A stretch of DNA of 64,000 nt, taken from contig CM057338.1 in NCBI GenBank assembly GCA_030015575.1, positions 775,075,864 through 775,139,863 on the forward strand, written 5' to 3'. Every line of letters starts with the position of its first letter. The stretch's first letter is position 1. This document shows, piece after piece, positions 19,665 to 32,800 of the stretch. A model generated the notes under the pieces. That model did not search any database, was not told where the DNA came from, and was given only the letters and a program-made list of their open reading frames with translations. This stretch comes from Agapanthus africanus. Its lineage: Eukaryota; Streptophyta; Magnoliopsida; Asparagales; Amaryllidaceae. Position numbers and translations under genes: made by a program.

Positions 19665-21767
19665 TGTAAGTGCACGGCAGCGCCCCGGCCGTCGATCCGA
19701 CGCCGGAAACGCGGAAACGAAAAACTTTGCGAAACTTGCAAACCGGCACCACCGCACACTTTTAACCCGGATCGGGCCATTAACCTAGCTACTAGCAAAC
19801 TAAAAGATAGGTGAAGAGATATACCAAGCGATCAGTGTCCTTCGGTCTTCGTCTCCACTCCGATCTCCCGCGGAATCTCCGTCCGTCACCTCCTCGTCAG
19901 AAAGGGCACCACGTAGCCGGGTTCGTTTACGGGCTCCCACCTCTGGACCGAGGCAACTCGGGCGTGAAGTTGGCTAGCCGACGCGTCCAAGATTTGTTGT
20001 AGATGTAGTGTAGTAACTTGTCTCTTTAGGGTTTATGAAGTTGCCATGGATGTGGAGGTGGAGAAAGAAAAAGAGCTTTGGAAGAATGAAGCTATCATTT
20101 TCTTGCAAAGAATGAGATGAAGGAAAAATGCCACACCCCCTAAAATCAATCTCTCCCCATCTCCTAATGTGGCCGGCCCCTACAAGAAATGGGTGGTGGA
20201 AAAAAATGCAAGCAATGCAAGTGGAGAAAAGAATATGAATAATGATAAATATAAGTCACAGCAACCTCTCATCCAAATCCAACTCAATACACATCTCATT
20301 AATGCAAAGGAAAAGATGGATAAAGCATCTCATGATTATGAAGCAACAAATGCAAGAAACCCCTCCACAATAAGTAATTTGCACAATTGCAAATTACCTC
20401 TCCATCGGAAAAGTCCGGCCGCGAAGGAACAACAGAAAACTGGCCGGAACGGAATGCAAACTGGCAACTTCAGAAAACTGATCCCGTAATAAATTACAGG
20501 AAAACCCCGCGACTGCATATACATGCCCGCATTTGTATTCCCACTGAATACAAATGTAAAGAGACAAAACTACATTGTCTAATACTAAGATCCGGCTTAA
20601 TCCAAAGCCGGCTAGTAAAATCCGTCCAATCATGATCCGTGCAATACCGCACGTATCTGATCGAACCCTGCCATATCTCCATACGGCCTCTACAGCGTTT
20701 CGCCCGAAACTTGAGTAACTGTGTGGGGGGGACTCTAAAGACTCGTCAATACTATGGCTGTGGATTTAACCACTAGCACGTCAGAGGTATCAGCCATACG
20801 TGACGGGCCACCAGCTATTGACCAAAAGGGACGTCTGTGAGCGAACTCATCCTGACACCCTACTAAGCCTGTCAGTGACAATATCCGTACAGTCCGGTCC
20901 GTTCGTCTATGAGTATCGCATAGCGGGCCTAGGGGGTTAGTAAAAGTCAGACCCTCAAAAGCGGTACAAGTCGTGTCGGAGTGTAGCCCAGAACACCCTG
21001 AGATACTATTGGAATACCTACCAGTAAATCTCCTGCCTCGGCCGAGGGCTTTGTGTAATGGCTCCCCTAGACACAGCGCGACCTCACCCCCAATACCGGG
21101 AGAGACGAACCCCTGCAGATCCGCTCACTGCCTCCATGTGGCTTGGGACTGTACCCAACTAAAACCTGTTTGCACGTCTCCTTTGAGCGTGGTAGGGTAG
21201 TAATCAAAGAACAGTGGGAACTCATACGAGACAAATGACGATCTCAGGTCGATGAACTAACCTGTACACATGTCACCTGGGAACTGCTATCTGACGTCTG
21301 GTATAATCCCAACTAGCAGGTTCCCGGCGAGTCCTATCCGGTGTACTCATAACCCAATGAGCACCTGTATACATCTTAGGTGAACCAACTGACACCAGTG
21401 GCTTGTGAGACCGGCCTCCGCCCCTCGTCGGGGTCTCGACTGTATACACTAGTCTACTCTGGAGAATCGATGCCCTGTCTCGAAACTCCCACGACTAGGG
21501 ACCTTTTAAGGATTTGCTTATAGACTCCAGCTCCCACGTATATGATCGCCCTCATACTGCTGGTAGTCAAGCAAGAATCCTAGTGGCTCTATCAACGTAC
21601 AATAGTGACCTGTAAGGTCACCTAAAGCAGTACACGATGATAAAGATAAACCAGATAGCATACTATCATCTCGAGTAAGACTGTCCTACCGGCATAGGTC
21701 CTCCCTCAATCATTGCAATCACGTGCCTGTGATCCAATAATTGACTCTGAGGGCACTATATCCAACA
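19665..21767 (-). repeat. Cop5 3' LTR (2103 bp)
   Basis: Plus-strand reading TGTAAGTGCACGG to CCAACA. At 21036-21047 the LTR palindrome reads CCTCGGCCGAGG instead of CCCTGGCCAGGG; it is changed in sequence but still palindromic. Confidence 0.95.
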
Positions 21768-24700
21768 ATCTCCCACTTGCACTCAAGGCTAATTATTGCG
21801 ATGTCGCATACTCACAGCCCGTGTGATACCGAACACCCAACTCCTCTACTAATCAGTCTCACAAAGCTCGTTTGCGAAACTATTGCGTTCGAGGAATAGC
21901 CTCAGTGAGTGGATCCGCTTTGATGTTTCTTTCTATGTCTCTCTATATCTCAAGTTCGCGGAGAAAGCCATCTCCTGAAATGAGCAATACCTGTCTTAGA
22001 ATGTCTGGATGTCTGATGGGACCTAGTTCATAAATAAACTCCAAATCAAACTTCTTAGACTGTATTGTCAACTGAACTTAATCGGTATCCTGCACCATGC
22101 CTCCCTCAGTATCCGCCTGGACCACCTGTCCAAAATACTGCCCTTCGTCAGAGGGAAAACCAAAACTCTGACGGCCATTCTGCCGTCCAGGTCACCTTGG
22201 AAGCCTGGAATGATAACCGTCTCCTGAATGAGGCTGTCGTTATCATATCCCTAGAACACGCACTTATGTCCTAAAACTGCTTCCGATCGTTTTTCCAGGA
22301 TTGGATTAATATCAGCTTATTGCATCTACTGCAAGAACAATATTTGGTGTGGTACTTGACATCTCATGATTGACTCAATTGCCTAAGCAAGTGATCTGCC
22401 AATCATGCACATCCCTCTCTACTTTAGTCTATAGGACACCTTTAGAGAGGGTGACTCCATCACCTGTAGGTATACTACCGTGTCAGGAGTCGTCCACTCT
22501 AAATACTCATAGAATGTTGTCTAAGTACCGAGATTGGGAAACCACCCAAATCTAGATCTAAAATCATAGATCCAGTAACCAGAATGTCTGATATAATATC
22601 CAAGTCCCATGTGGAGAAACTACTGTGTGACAACCAATGTATAACCGACCGTAGTATAGAAATATCACTTCCTACTCTATGTATGTCATCCATATACCGG
22701 GACATCACACCATACTACCTTCTTAACAGATCCACCCCCTATTTTGATGAAGTCAAACCTATGACTGTCACATCAGAAATAGATGATCTATCTCCGCTAT
22801 ATCTGCTTTAGTCTATAAATAGACATAAGCCTCCTGTCCACCAATGCTTCCGCTGCTCCCACTGACTACGACAACCCTCTGGCAGAGTCATATAGACGTA
22901 CACTTCTAAAGCTAGTTCAGAACGACGCTATACTCATCCTCCTGCCGGGTCTCACAGTCTGGAACAACAGCAATGGCAAGTCTGGGTAAACAAGAACCTC
23001 CCTGTCACCGTCCTTGAGGCTACCGAAGTTCCTCTCGAGTGCCTGAGGTTACCCACCATATCTGCGGAGTGGCCAATGGAATGTCAATACAGATTGAATC
23101 TTTAGGTTCCTATCAAATCTTCAGTAATCGTCTGCGGTTCCGGAATCACTTCCAGTTCTACCATACTCCCACTACTGTTTTCTGAAAAAAAATCCATTTC
23201 TTTTAAAATTGTGGCGAGTCAAGAACAATATTACTATTGATCTTCAAGATGGTAGAAAGTCAACCCTCGTCATAGCCTGGGTCAACCCACAAACAGCCAT
23301 TACAGAAACGTGCCTTGAGTTATCCAGATTCTGGTTTTAAGCATAAGCCGGACAACTCCCCGTACCTTAACAACGTTAAGATATGAACTGTTCTATATCC
23401 AATACAGAAACAGAAGCACTGATTTAATTGAACCAGATTCAAATCATGCAGCTGTCTCCAGTGCATGTCAACTAAATGGAAAGAGGCCGATCAGCGTTAC
23501 TCAACTTAGGAGTGCTTCCAATTATAAGTACGCTGAAAGAGAAGCAAGTTCTCTTAATCATTACTATCAACTGAATACCATACACAAGTATCTACATCTT
23601 CGATCACCTTGAAGAATCCCGATACTTGCAACTCCTGGTTCTCTACTTTATTCATATACCTATATCTTCTCAAAACTTAGACCTTGTGTTTCTACGAAAC
23701 ACTTGTCTAAGAACTAGAGAAGTCATAAGTAAACAGAATATAGTACGAGGACGAACCCCTCTGTCCTAATGGACACTGGACAATATACAATACTCTGTAT
23801 AAGTCCCCTGAGTCTAATAACTCAATTCCTGTGTGTTGTAAGTTGAAAACTATACTTATGGTTATAAAGAATTACACCGCTGTTCAATGCTCCTTACCTA
23901 ACCATCCACTGATATAGGTAAATGTCATAGACATAATTTCAAAAAGGTATATCTCACTCTATAAAAATAGACGTACAGATATATCAATTTGAAATTGGTG
24001 CATAACAACGGATATTCAAAACTAAATATTTGCCGTCCGGCAAATAACCCAGGTGACTTCCTCAAATATCACCAATTACAATGAATTCCGATACAATGAG
24101 GATGATCACCTAATTCCCAATAACTTACTCCCACTCATCATCTGTAAAACCATACAGATGTGAGAATCAAACCTGGTAAATACATACCCTCGAGCAAGTG
24201 TCTATTTGGGAAATCAGTTTTCTTTTAACAGTACACAGTGAAACTGAAACATTGAAATGTTTCGTAGGGGTATCCGGGTATTCCTAGTAATGCCTCTTCC
24301 ATTATCCAGATTCACGACTATAACCGTATATTTCTTTGCCATCTCTCCAAATCCCTTTATATGTCTTTAGTCATTACCTTCTGTACACCCTCTTAGGCTA
24401 AATGGTTTTCTTCCTTCCCTACCGCTCGGCACCAGCCTATGGTTTGGAAGAAGACTATCCAATAAGCATAATGGGTGTACTGTCCTAATCCAAGGAGCAC
24501 TCGCAATGCGAGAGAAGGTGAAGATAAAAGACAACCGAATAAACCTTATTCCTATTTCTCCTGAACCAGAATTCATCCCCGAAATGGAACAAGTTCCTTT
24601 CGAGTTCGTATATAACCATACGATGGAATATCCAATAAACTGTGGATCTTCGTAGTGATATGGAGTGTCCTGGAGAAATACAAAGGTGAAGTGGGAGTGG

Positions 24701-25190
24701 TAAGGAAATACTTGGTTTGGTCGTGAATATCAGTCGCAATTTACTTTGCCCTCCTTCTAATCCCTTTCTTTGTCTTAACTTAATACCTTCTGTACACCGT
24801 TTAGGCTAATTGGTTTTCTTCATTCCCTACCGGTCGGCACCTGCCTATGGTTTGGAAGAAGACTATCCAATTTGCGTAATGGGTGTACTATCCCCTATTC
24901 TAAGGGGTACTCGCAACCTGAGAGAAGGTAAAAGGAAAAGACAACTGAATAGTCCTATTCGTTTTTTCCAAAACCAGAAACCATCCTCGAATAAATCCCT
25001 TCGAGTTCGTATATAACCATACGATGGTTTTGTCCAATGTAAGTGGACGTTCGTAGTAATACGGGGTGTTCTGGAGAAAAGGGTAAAAGTAGGAGTGGCA
25101 ATGAGGTCTGCAACTCTGACAATCCAAAAGCCAGTGTTAAGAAGGTTCGGTCAACTTGGTCACTGAGTCATAGTCTAGGGTCGGGTCAAT
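21768..25190 (-). pseudogene. Cop5 gag-pol remnant
   Basis: Starts with the inverted polypurine tract (21768-21781). Minus-strand pol sequence follows at DNA level only; no frame exceeds about 85 codons. The RNase H part lacks about 95 bp near 22020, removing the catalytic YCDNNGA segment, exactly as in Cop2. RT and integrase traces run to about 23.4 kb. Gag-C-terminal-like sequence appears twice, at about 24340-24720 and 24745-25110, a direct duplication with roughly 404-bp offset. Near 25190 the expected start context CGACCATG reads CGACCATTG, so the initiator is lost. Not functional as protein. Confidence 0.75.
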
Positions 25191-25498
25191 GGTCGCTGCC
25201 AAAGAGAGAGAGAAAAGAAACACTCAGCGTGCACTCTAACCTAGATCAGAATGGTTATCACTTTATCTAATCAGGAAACCTCCCACTGTAACGTCAAATT
25301 CTTCCCCAAACCTGAAAGAAGAATTAGTCGAGATCACCCGAGGAGTAAACCAACTCATCAGTAGGAATCGGGATCCAACTATCATCGCATGATAACGTGA
25401 CGGAATCCGCTCACGTTATCACACTCCAGAAGGTATGCGCATATCTGGCAAGTTTCAGTTTCTTTAGAAACTCCCGATGTGGATTTTTGCCCCATGCT

Positions 25499-25707
25499 CT
25501 TATGACCTTGACTAAGGCCAACAAATCATAAGTCACATGTCAAGTTCTACCCGTCATTGTCCAGGTTGATTTGAACCCACCCGTACAAGCCCTTAACTAG
25601 GGCCAACAAGGCTATACGACTGTACCAAACCAACCCATCTATCTATACAGCATATGAATACCCAATAGCTACCAATCATTGTGCCTTGACTTTGGCCAAC
25701 ATACACA
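25499..25707 (-). other. Three repeated stem-loops, Cop5 leader
   Basis: Copies at 25499-25532 (stem CTTATGA/TCATAAG), 25583-25617 (AGCC/GGCT) and 25680-25707 (TGTG/CACA). The cores are near-identical CCTTGACTAAGGCCAACA variants, more diverged between copies here than in the other elements. Confidence 0.6.
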
Positions 25708-25837
25708 GCTTGAATACTTATTGACTATTCATATGAAACGACGGAGGGCTACGAATGGTTTCTGGCGAAAACCTTTAACGTAATGAACTTGATATCGTTG
25801 AAGGAACTGATAGCTTTATAAAAATATAATGACGAAA

Positions 25838-26083
25838 ACCTTTGCTAAAGAGGTCACTCCCGGTGAAGGGATCTCGGCTCTTTCCCCGTAGGATGAGGTG
25901 CAGGATATTCCAACTGAATACCACGATGCAAAGCAAAAGTAATCGGCTATAGTGAAGTTATTGCCCTGACGCAAACTTTTGTCCAAGGGGTCACTCCCGA
26001 TGAAGGGATCTCGGCCCTTGCCTCGTCGACTGAGGAGCAGGATATTCCAATTGAATACCACGATGCAAAACAAAAGTGAACGC
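25838..26083 (-). repeat. Tandem leader block (two copies), Cop5
   Basis: Two copies of about 110-130 bp, each with GGTCACTCCC, GAAGGGATCTCGGC and GATGCAAA landmarks. The same pair occurs in Cop3, Cop6 and Cop8 but not in Cop4 or Cop7. A 110-codon minus-strand ORF (25816-26148) crosses both copies, with ERAEIPSPGVTSLAK in one. Confidence 0.7.
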
Positions 26084-26424
26084 CCTTGCAATAACAGCTT
26101 TTTGAAAAATGTTCCAACAACATCAGAATAGGTTTGTTTATCTTGCATTGATCCGAATCAACGCAGTCCCATCAATTGATCACACCAATAAAGAACGAAA
26201 ATAATGATGTACGTATATGCCATCCGCATTCGCCACTGGGTCCCGTCATCACCCATTAGGTTACTTAACTAATGACAGAGCGGGGACTGGACTAGCGTGG
26301 ATGCAAAACATATACAACATCTACTAGTATATATATCAATATATAATATTCGCTCAAGGCGTGATAAAATGCAACATCACAGAAATGTACAGCATCACAG
26401 AACAATACAGATATCTGCGATCCC

Positions 26425-26454
26425 CGGGTTTCACAGAGCCGCTACTGAAACCCG
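26425..26454 (-). other. GGCU-loop hairpin, Cop5 leader
   Basis: Arms CGGGTTTC/GAAACCCG, fully different from those in Cop4 yet fully paired; GGCT in the sense-strand loop. Confidence 0.6.
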
Positions 26455-27236
26455 ACGTTCCCCTGGTCGTGTGGATAGCTTGTGTAATGAGATCCTAGAC
26501 CCCTACGGACGCAGCAAGTTACCCGCCAAAACCTGAAGCGAGGCAGCCCCCTTCAGCAACGTGAATGGACCACCCAGCACTTCACGGAATCCGGTAACTT
26601 GGGCATCCCGCCTGGGTCAACCTATACCCCCTACGAGTGCGGCGAATAGCCTACCAATTCTAGAGTAAAACCCCCTCCATCTCAAAGCCATGAGATGCGG
26701 GCCCGTTGCCCTCTAGAACCCGGCTATCCGTGCACCCCTCCGCGGGGTAATCCTAGTACAGAAAATAAAATATACATACAACGGGTATATCGACCTCGAC
26801 CCGGTCGTGCCCCAAAAGAATAAGACAAATAGGCAGTGACGGCAGTCCACATGTCGGACGCTCGCCCCGCAATATCAAATGTACATATAAAACAAAACTG
26901 TACTAACATTGCATCCAGGCTATCCCCCACGACCAATCCGCAACATCACAGCACAACACAGAACAACAACGTGAATGTCACGTTCGCAAATCCGTCTAAA
27001 AGGGCTATAGCAGATAGACTGGATTTACCGATCAAATGGCATTCACGGTCGCAGATATAATGTAAATACTGTGAACTAGCATATTTAAAATATCCGATCG
27101 AACAAATTTATCAAAGTGGGCCCCAAGTACTACTGTAGCTCTCACAGAAAATCTGGGCCAAAAAAGCATATCCCAAAAGCCCCATGTTCAAGTCAGAGAA
27201 CTAGTGTAGAAATCTGGAGCAATGATGACACTTTTA

Positions 27237-27284
27237 GGCGGCGGAACCGCGGCTAAAATGGGGTTAAGGCCGCGGTTCCGCGGC
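27237..27284 (-). other. GC-rich double-arm hairpin, Cop5 leader
   Basis: GCGGCGGAACCGCGGC and GCCGCGGTTCCGCGGC, complementary apart from one position, 212-259 nt from the LTR. Confidence 0.65.
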
Positions 27285-27482
27285 TATATAGTGGCATCAC
27301 GTGACCAATTTTCTACAGTGTTCTCCATATACCCTGCACACATTTCTGAAACACCCTGAAAAATTTTTGGAGCTAAAAAAATTTCGACAGAAACCTGATG
27401 CATTGAAAATACGGTTTTTGGGGATTTTTGATCGATCGGAAATGTAAACACGTTAGACCAAGCTAGACTAGGTTAATGGAGT

Positions 27483-27495
27483 GGCTCTGATACTA
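27483..27495 (-). other. Cop5 primer-binding site
   Basis: Sense strand TAGTATCAGAGCC, one mismatch to the usual tRNA-Met site (A in place of G at the second position). Confidence 0.8.
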
Positions 27496-27496
27496 A

Positions 27497-29600
27497 TGTA
27501 AGTGCACGGAGGCGCCCCGGCCGTCGATCCGACGCCGGAAACGCGGAAACAAAAAACTTTGCAAAACTTGCAAACCGGCACCACCGCGCACTTTTAACCC
27601 GGATCGGGCCATTAACCTAGCTACTAGCAAACTAAAAGATAGGTGAAGAGATATACCAAGCGATCCGTGTCCTTCGGTCTTCGTCTCCACTCCGATCTCT
27701 CGCGGAATCTCCGTCCGTCACCTCCTCGTCGGAAAGGGCACCACGTAGCCGGGTTCGTTTACGGGCTCCCACCTCTGGACCGAGGCAACTCGGGCTCGAA
27801 GTTGGCTAGCCGACGCGTCCAAGATTTGCTGTAGATGTAGTGTAGTAACTTGTCTCTTTAGGGTTTATGAAGTTGCCATGGATGTGGAGGTGGAGAAAGA
27901 AAAAGAGCTTTGGAAGAATGGAGCTATCATTTTCTTGCAAAGAATGAGATGAAGGAAAAATGCCACACCCCCTAAAATCAATCTCTCCCCATCTCCTAAT
28001 GTGGCCGGCCCCTACAAGAAATGGGTGGTGGAAAAAAATGCAAGCAATACAAGTGGAGAAAAGAATATGAATAATGATAAATATAAGTCACACCAACCTC
28101 TCATCCAAATCCAACTCAATACACATCTCATTAATGCAAAGGAAAAGATGGATAAAGCATCTCATGATTATGAAGCCACAAATGCAAGAAACCCCTCCAC
28201 AATAAGTAATTTGCACAATTGCAAATTACCCCCTCCATCGGAAAAGTCCGGCCGCGAAGGAACAACAGAAAACTGGCCGGAACGGAATGCAAACTGGCAA
28301 CTTCAGAAAACTGATCCCGTAATAAATTACGGGAAAACCCTGCGACTGCATATACATGCCCGCATTTGTATTCCCACTGAATACAAATGCAAAGAGACAA
28401 AACTACACTGTCTAATACTAGGATCCGGCTTAAGCCAAAGCCGGCTAGTAAAATCCGTCCAATCACGATCCGTGCAATACCGCACGTATCTGATCGAACC
28501 CTGCCATATCTCCATACGGCCTCTACAGCGTTTCGCCCGAAACTTGAGTAACTGTGTGTGGGGGACTCTAAAGACTCGTCAATACTATGGCTGTGGATTT
28601 AACCACTAGCACGTCAGAGGTATCAGCCATACGTGACGGGCCACCAGCTATTGACCAAAAGGGACGTCTGTGAGCGAACTCATCCTGACACCCTACTAAG
28701 CCTGTCAGTGACAATATCCGTACAGTCCGGTCCGTTCGTCTATGAGTATCGCATGGCGGGCCTAGGGGGTTGGTAAAAGTCAGACCCCCAAAAGCGGTAC
28801 AAATCGTGTCGGAGTGTAGCCCAGAACACCCTGAGATACTATTGGAATACCTACCAGTAAATCTCCTGCCTCGGCCGAGGGCTTTGTGTAATGGCTCCCC
28901 TAGACACAGCGCGACCTCACCCCCAATACCGGGAGAGACGGACCCCTGCAGATCCGCTCACTGCCTCCATGTGGCTTGGGACTGTACCCAACTAAAACCT
29001 GTTTGCACGTCTCCTTTGAGCGTGGTAGGGTAGTAATCAAAGCACAGTGGGAACTCACACGAGACAAATGACGATCTCAGGTCGATGAACTAACCTGTAC
29101 ACATGTCACCTGGGAACTGCTATCTGACGTCTGGTATAATCCCAACTAGCAGGTTCCAGGCGAGTCCTGTCCGGTGTACTCATAACCCAATGAGCACCTG
29201 TATACATCTTAAGTGAACCAACTGACACCAGTGGCTTGTGAGACCGGCCACCGCCCCTCGTCGGGGTCTTGACTGTATACACTAGTCTACTCTGGAGAAT
29301 CGATGCCCTGTCTCGAAACTCCCACGACTAGGGACCTTTTAAGGATTTGCTTATAGACTCCAGCTCCCACGTATATGATCGCCCTCATACTGCTGGTAGT
29401 CAAGCAAGAATCCTAGGGGCTCTATCAACGTGCAATAGTGACCTGTAAGGTCACCTAAAGCAGTACACGATGATAAAGATAAACCAGATAGCATACTATC
29501 ATCTCGAGTAAGACTGTCCTACCGGCATAGGTCCTCCCTCAATCATTGCAATCACGTGCCTGTGATCCAATAATTGACTCTTAGGGCACTATATCCAACA
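27497..29600 (-). repeat. Cop5 5' LTR (2104 bp)
   Basis: Partner of 19665-21767 with scattered single differences. Palindrome CCTCGGCCGAGG at 28869-28880. A 202-codon plus-strand ORF (28001-28609) is broken in the partner LTR and shows no family resemblance, so it is not called. Confidence 0.95.
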
Positions 29601-29605
29601 CTTGT
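29601..29605. repeat. Target-site duplication CTTGT, right of Cop5
   Basis: Partner of 19660-19664. Confidence 0.95.
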
Positions 29606-29837
29606 GGACCACCCTGGCCCCACTAGTATGATCTCATCATAGTCCTGGTAGTCAAGTACATATCCTAAGGGATTTATCAACATGTAAGAGACAGACAGTA
29701 TAAATACTAGTCTACATGTTAAGATAAAAGTAACCAGATAGCATACTATCATATCGAGCAAGAAAGTTCTCTATATATATGTCCAAGCATCCACTATATC
29801 ATCAATAATGGCCTATATGGCATACATTTTACTAACA
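29606..29837 (-). repeat. Cop3 3' LTR, piece 3 of 3 (U3 end)
   Basis: Sense strand begins TGTTAGTAAAATG at 29837. Contains GATAGCATACTATC near 29738-29751. Completes the LTR begun at 7124. Confidence 0.9.
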
Positions 29838-29851
29838 ATCTCCCACTTGCA
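29838..29851 (-). other. Cop3 polypurine tract
   Basis: Inverted GCAAGTGGGAGAT between LTR and pol stop. Confidence 0.85.
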
Positions 29852-32800
29852 CTAAGGCCAGTTGTTGTAGTATCTCATACCTAACGTCCCAAAAAGTCTC
29901 TCGAATAGCATCTGGGGGTGGCCTCAGTGAGTGGATCCGCTGTGTTATCCTCTGTGTCAACTCTCCTGACATCGATCTCCCAGAGATACAACTATCTCCC
30001 TGATCAGGTGATACTGTCTAAGAATATGTCCGGATCGCTGATGGGACCGGGGTTCCTAGGCCAAAGCCACAACTCCATTGTCATCACAATACACAGGTAT
30101 TGGATGCCCAATGGTAGGAACCTAGTTCATCTCATGAACTCTATTCATCCAAACAACCTCTTTGACAGCATCGTTGGTAGCGATGTAATTAGCCTCTATC
30201 AACGAGTCTGCTACGATATATAGCTTGGAACCCTTCCAACATACCGTCCCTCCGCTGAGGGTGAAGACAAAACCCGAGACTGACTTTCAGTCGACCTTAT
30301 CATTCTGGAAGATCGAATCGGTAAAGGACTCCATCTGGAGTTCACCGTTACCATACACCAAGAACGTCTCTTTAGTCCTTCGCAAGCACTTTAAGAATGT
30401 TCTTCAGCTGTCCAGTGATTTTCCCAAAGATTTTTTCGATACTTATTCACTACACCTAGTGAATAAGCTATATCTGGTCTGGTACATAATATCGTATACA
30501 TGATTGACTCGTCTGCCAAAATATAGGGTATCCCTTGTATGAGAGCCCTCTCCAAATCAGTCTCGAGAGACATCTCTTTAGAGAGAGTGATTCTTGAACA
30601 AGCGGGTACATTACCACACTTAGAATCATCCATCCTAAAACCCTTTTAGCATGGTGTCTATGTACCCGGATTAGGACAATCCCAAATCCATTTAGATCTA
30701 TCTCTATAGATCTATAACCCCAGAATGTAGGAGGCATCAGTTAGATCTTTCATGGAGAACCTTTGTGATGAGAGGTGCTTGACCGGGTGTAGCATAAGAA
30801 CACCTTTTCCTATCAAGAGTATCTCATCCGCGTACAATACGAGGAAGACAACCATACTCTCTACAGCCTTCTTATTTATACATGGTTCATCTATCTTTTT
30901 GATGAAGTCAAACTCTTTGACAGCTTCATTAAAACAGATGTTCCATCTCCGCGATGCCTGCTTTAACCCGTAGGTGGATTAAGAAGCCTGCACATGCTTC
31001 CGCTACTCCCACTGTCTATGAAGCCCTCTGGCAGTGTCATATACACGCTCTCTTCTAAATCACCATTTAACAAAGTGGTTTTGACGTGCACTCTGCCAGA
31101 TATCGTAGTCATGGTATGCAGTAATGGCAAGTAGGATCCTGATGGACTTAAGCTTAGCGACAAGTCTAGCTTTGAAAGTCTCAACTTTTCCATCTACACC
31201 AATTTATCTTTCTCAAAGATCCTCTTGCTCCTAATGGGTTTTACCCCTTCAGGAGCAACATGCAAAGTCAACACTTTGCTGGTGTATATGGATTCCATCT
31301 CAGATCGCATAGCATCCAGCCATTTCACATAGTCTCCACTTGTGGTGGCCTGCTCGAAACTAGTTGGGTCATCATCTCCATGACGCAATCCTCGCTCCCA
31401 CCGTCTACGAGAAAACCGTAATATCTTTCAGGTGGATAAGGAACCCTACTAGATCTGCGGAGTGGCTTCGGTTCATCAGGGACTATTGAATCATCCGGTT
31501 CCACCAAATCGTCGGTTATAGTTTACTTTGTTGGAACTTCTTCCAGTTCTACCTCATCGCCACTAATTTTTTCCACAAGAAATTCCTTTTCCAAAAAGGT
31601 GGCATGTCAAGAAATAAAACATCTTTTGTTCCTCGATGTGGTAGAAGATATACCCTTGCGAATGTTTGGGATATCCTACTAACTTGCACAGAACTGACCT
31701 TATCTCGAGCTTGTCCGGATTTTGTTTTTCAACATAGGTCGGACAACCCATATCTTAACTCGTTTAAGAGATGGTCTCTTCCCATTCCATATCTCATATG
31801 GAGTGGTAGGCAACGGATTTGATTGGAACTCTATTCAATAGGTGTGCAGCTTCTCAAGTGCATGTCCATGAAAGGAAATATGCAACTCAGCAGTACTTAT
31901 CATAGAGCGCACCATATCTCATAGGGTGCGATTCCTCCATCCCGATATGCCGTTGTGCTGTGGTGTATACGGAGGAGTAATCTGAGAGAGAATCTCATTC
32001 TCTTTTTAATAGTCTCAGAGTTTCGTGCTCCAGTATTCTTCTCCCCGATCACATCGAAGGATTTGAATACCTTTATCCATCTGGTTCTCAACTTCATACT
32101 TATATTCTTTGAATTTCTCAAAAGTTTCAGACTTGTGATTCAATAGGAACACATGACCGAATCTTGAGAGATCGTCGGTGAATGTAATGAAGTACGAGGA
32201 ACCATCCCTGGCATGTGTAGACATAGGACCGCATACATCACCATGTATCTATCCAAGAGTTCAGTAGCTCTTTCTCCGTTTCCAGTAAACGGAGATTTGG
32301 TCACCTAGTCTTTGAGACATGACTGGCAAGTTTCATAAGATGTAAATTCGAACGGATTCAAATATGCATCCTTATGGAACTTTAGCTAGTCTTGTTTCAT
32401 TGATATGACCCAGTCTACAATGCCACAAGAAGACTTCGTTCATTTTTGAACTATTCCTCTTGTGTGTGTACGTTTTAGAACTGTAGTTTGATTCAGAACG
32501 TGTACACTGTTATACAACATACCTTACCCAATCAATACTTGATTTAGAAAAATATTCACAATATTTGTTGGTATGAAATAACAGTCGCTAAGAATCAATG
32601 TATTACCAGTTGGTAACACTAGGTGATATTTGCCAACTGCTTTGGTTGCAACAATTGCACCATTCTCTACTACTAGAGATATATCACCCTTTCCCAGTTC
32701 TCCACCTGTTTATAGCCCATGTAACAAATTACATGTGTGGGATCCTGATCTGGTATCCGATACCCAGGACGTAGAGATAAACTGAGAAACAGTTCTTGGT

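Larger units (their letters stand above)
25191..27482 (-). other. Cop5 leader (about 2.3 kb)
   Basis: Holds the same ordered blocks as the other leaders: pyrimidine tract and CAG at the 3' end (near 25196-25228), three stem-loops, tandem block, CATTAG/CTAATG hairpin (26254-26274), GGCU hairpin and GC-rich hairpin. The GAAA hairpin segment is missing. Confidence 0.75.
19665..29600 (-). mobile_element. Cop5: non-autonomous copia element, 9936 bp
   Basis: Structurally complete minus-strand element with two 2.1-kb LTRs, primer site, leader, polypurine tract and CTTGT duplication, but with no usable coding frame. The LTRs are closely similar, so insertion is fairly recent, whereas the interior is deeply decayed and shares lesions with Cop2. 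It therefore probably moved as an already defective copy using proteins from other elements. Confidence 0.92.

Noticed and set aside
28001..28609. 202-codon ORF in the Cop5 5' LTR
   Set aside because: The partner LTR copy (20169-20489 and beyond) is interrupted, no domain is recognisable, and plus-strand position is antisense to the element. Best read as chance.
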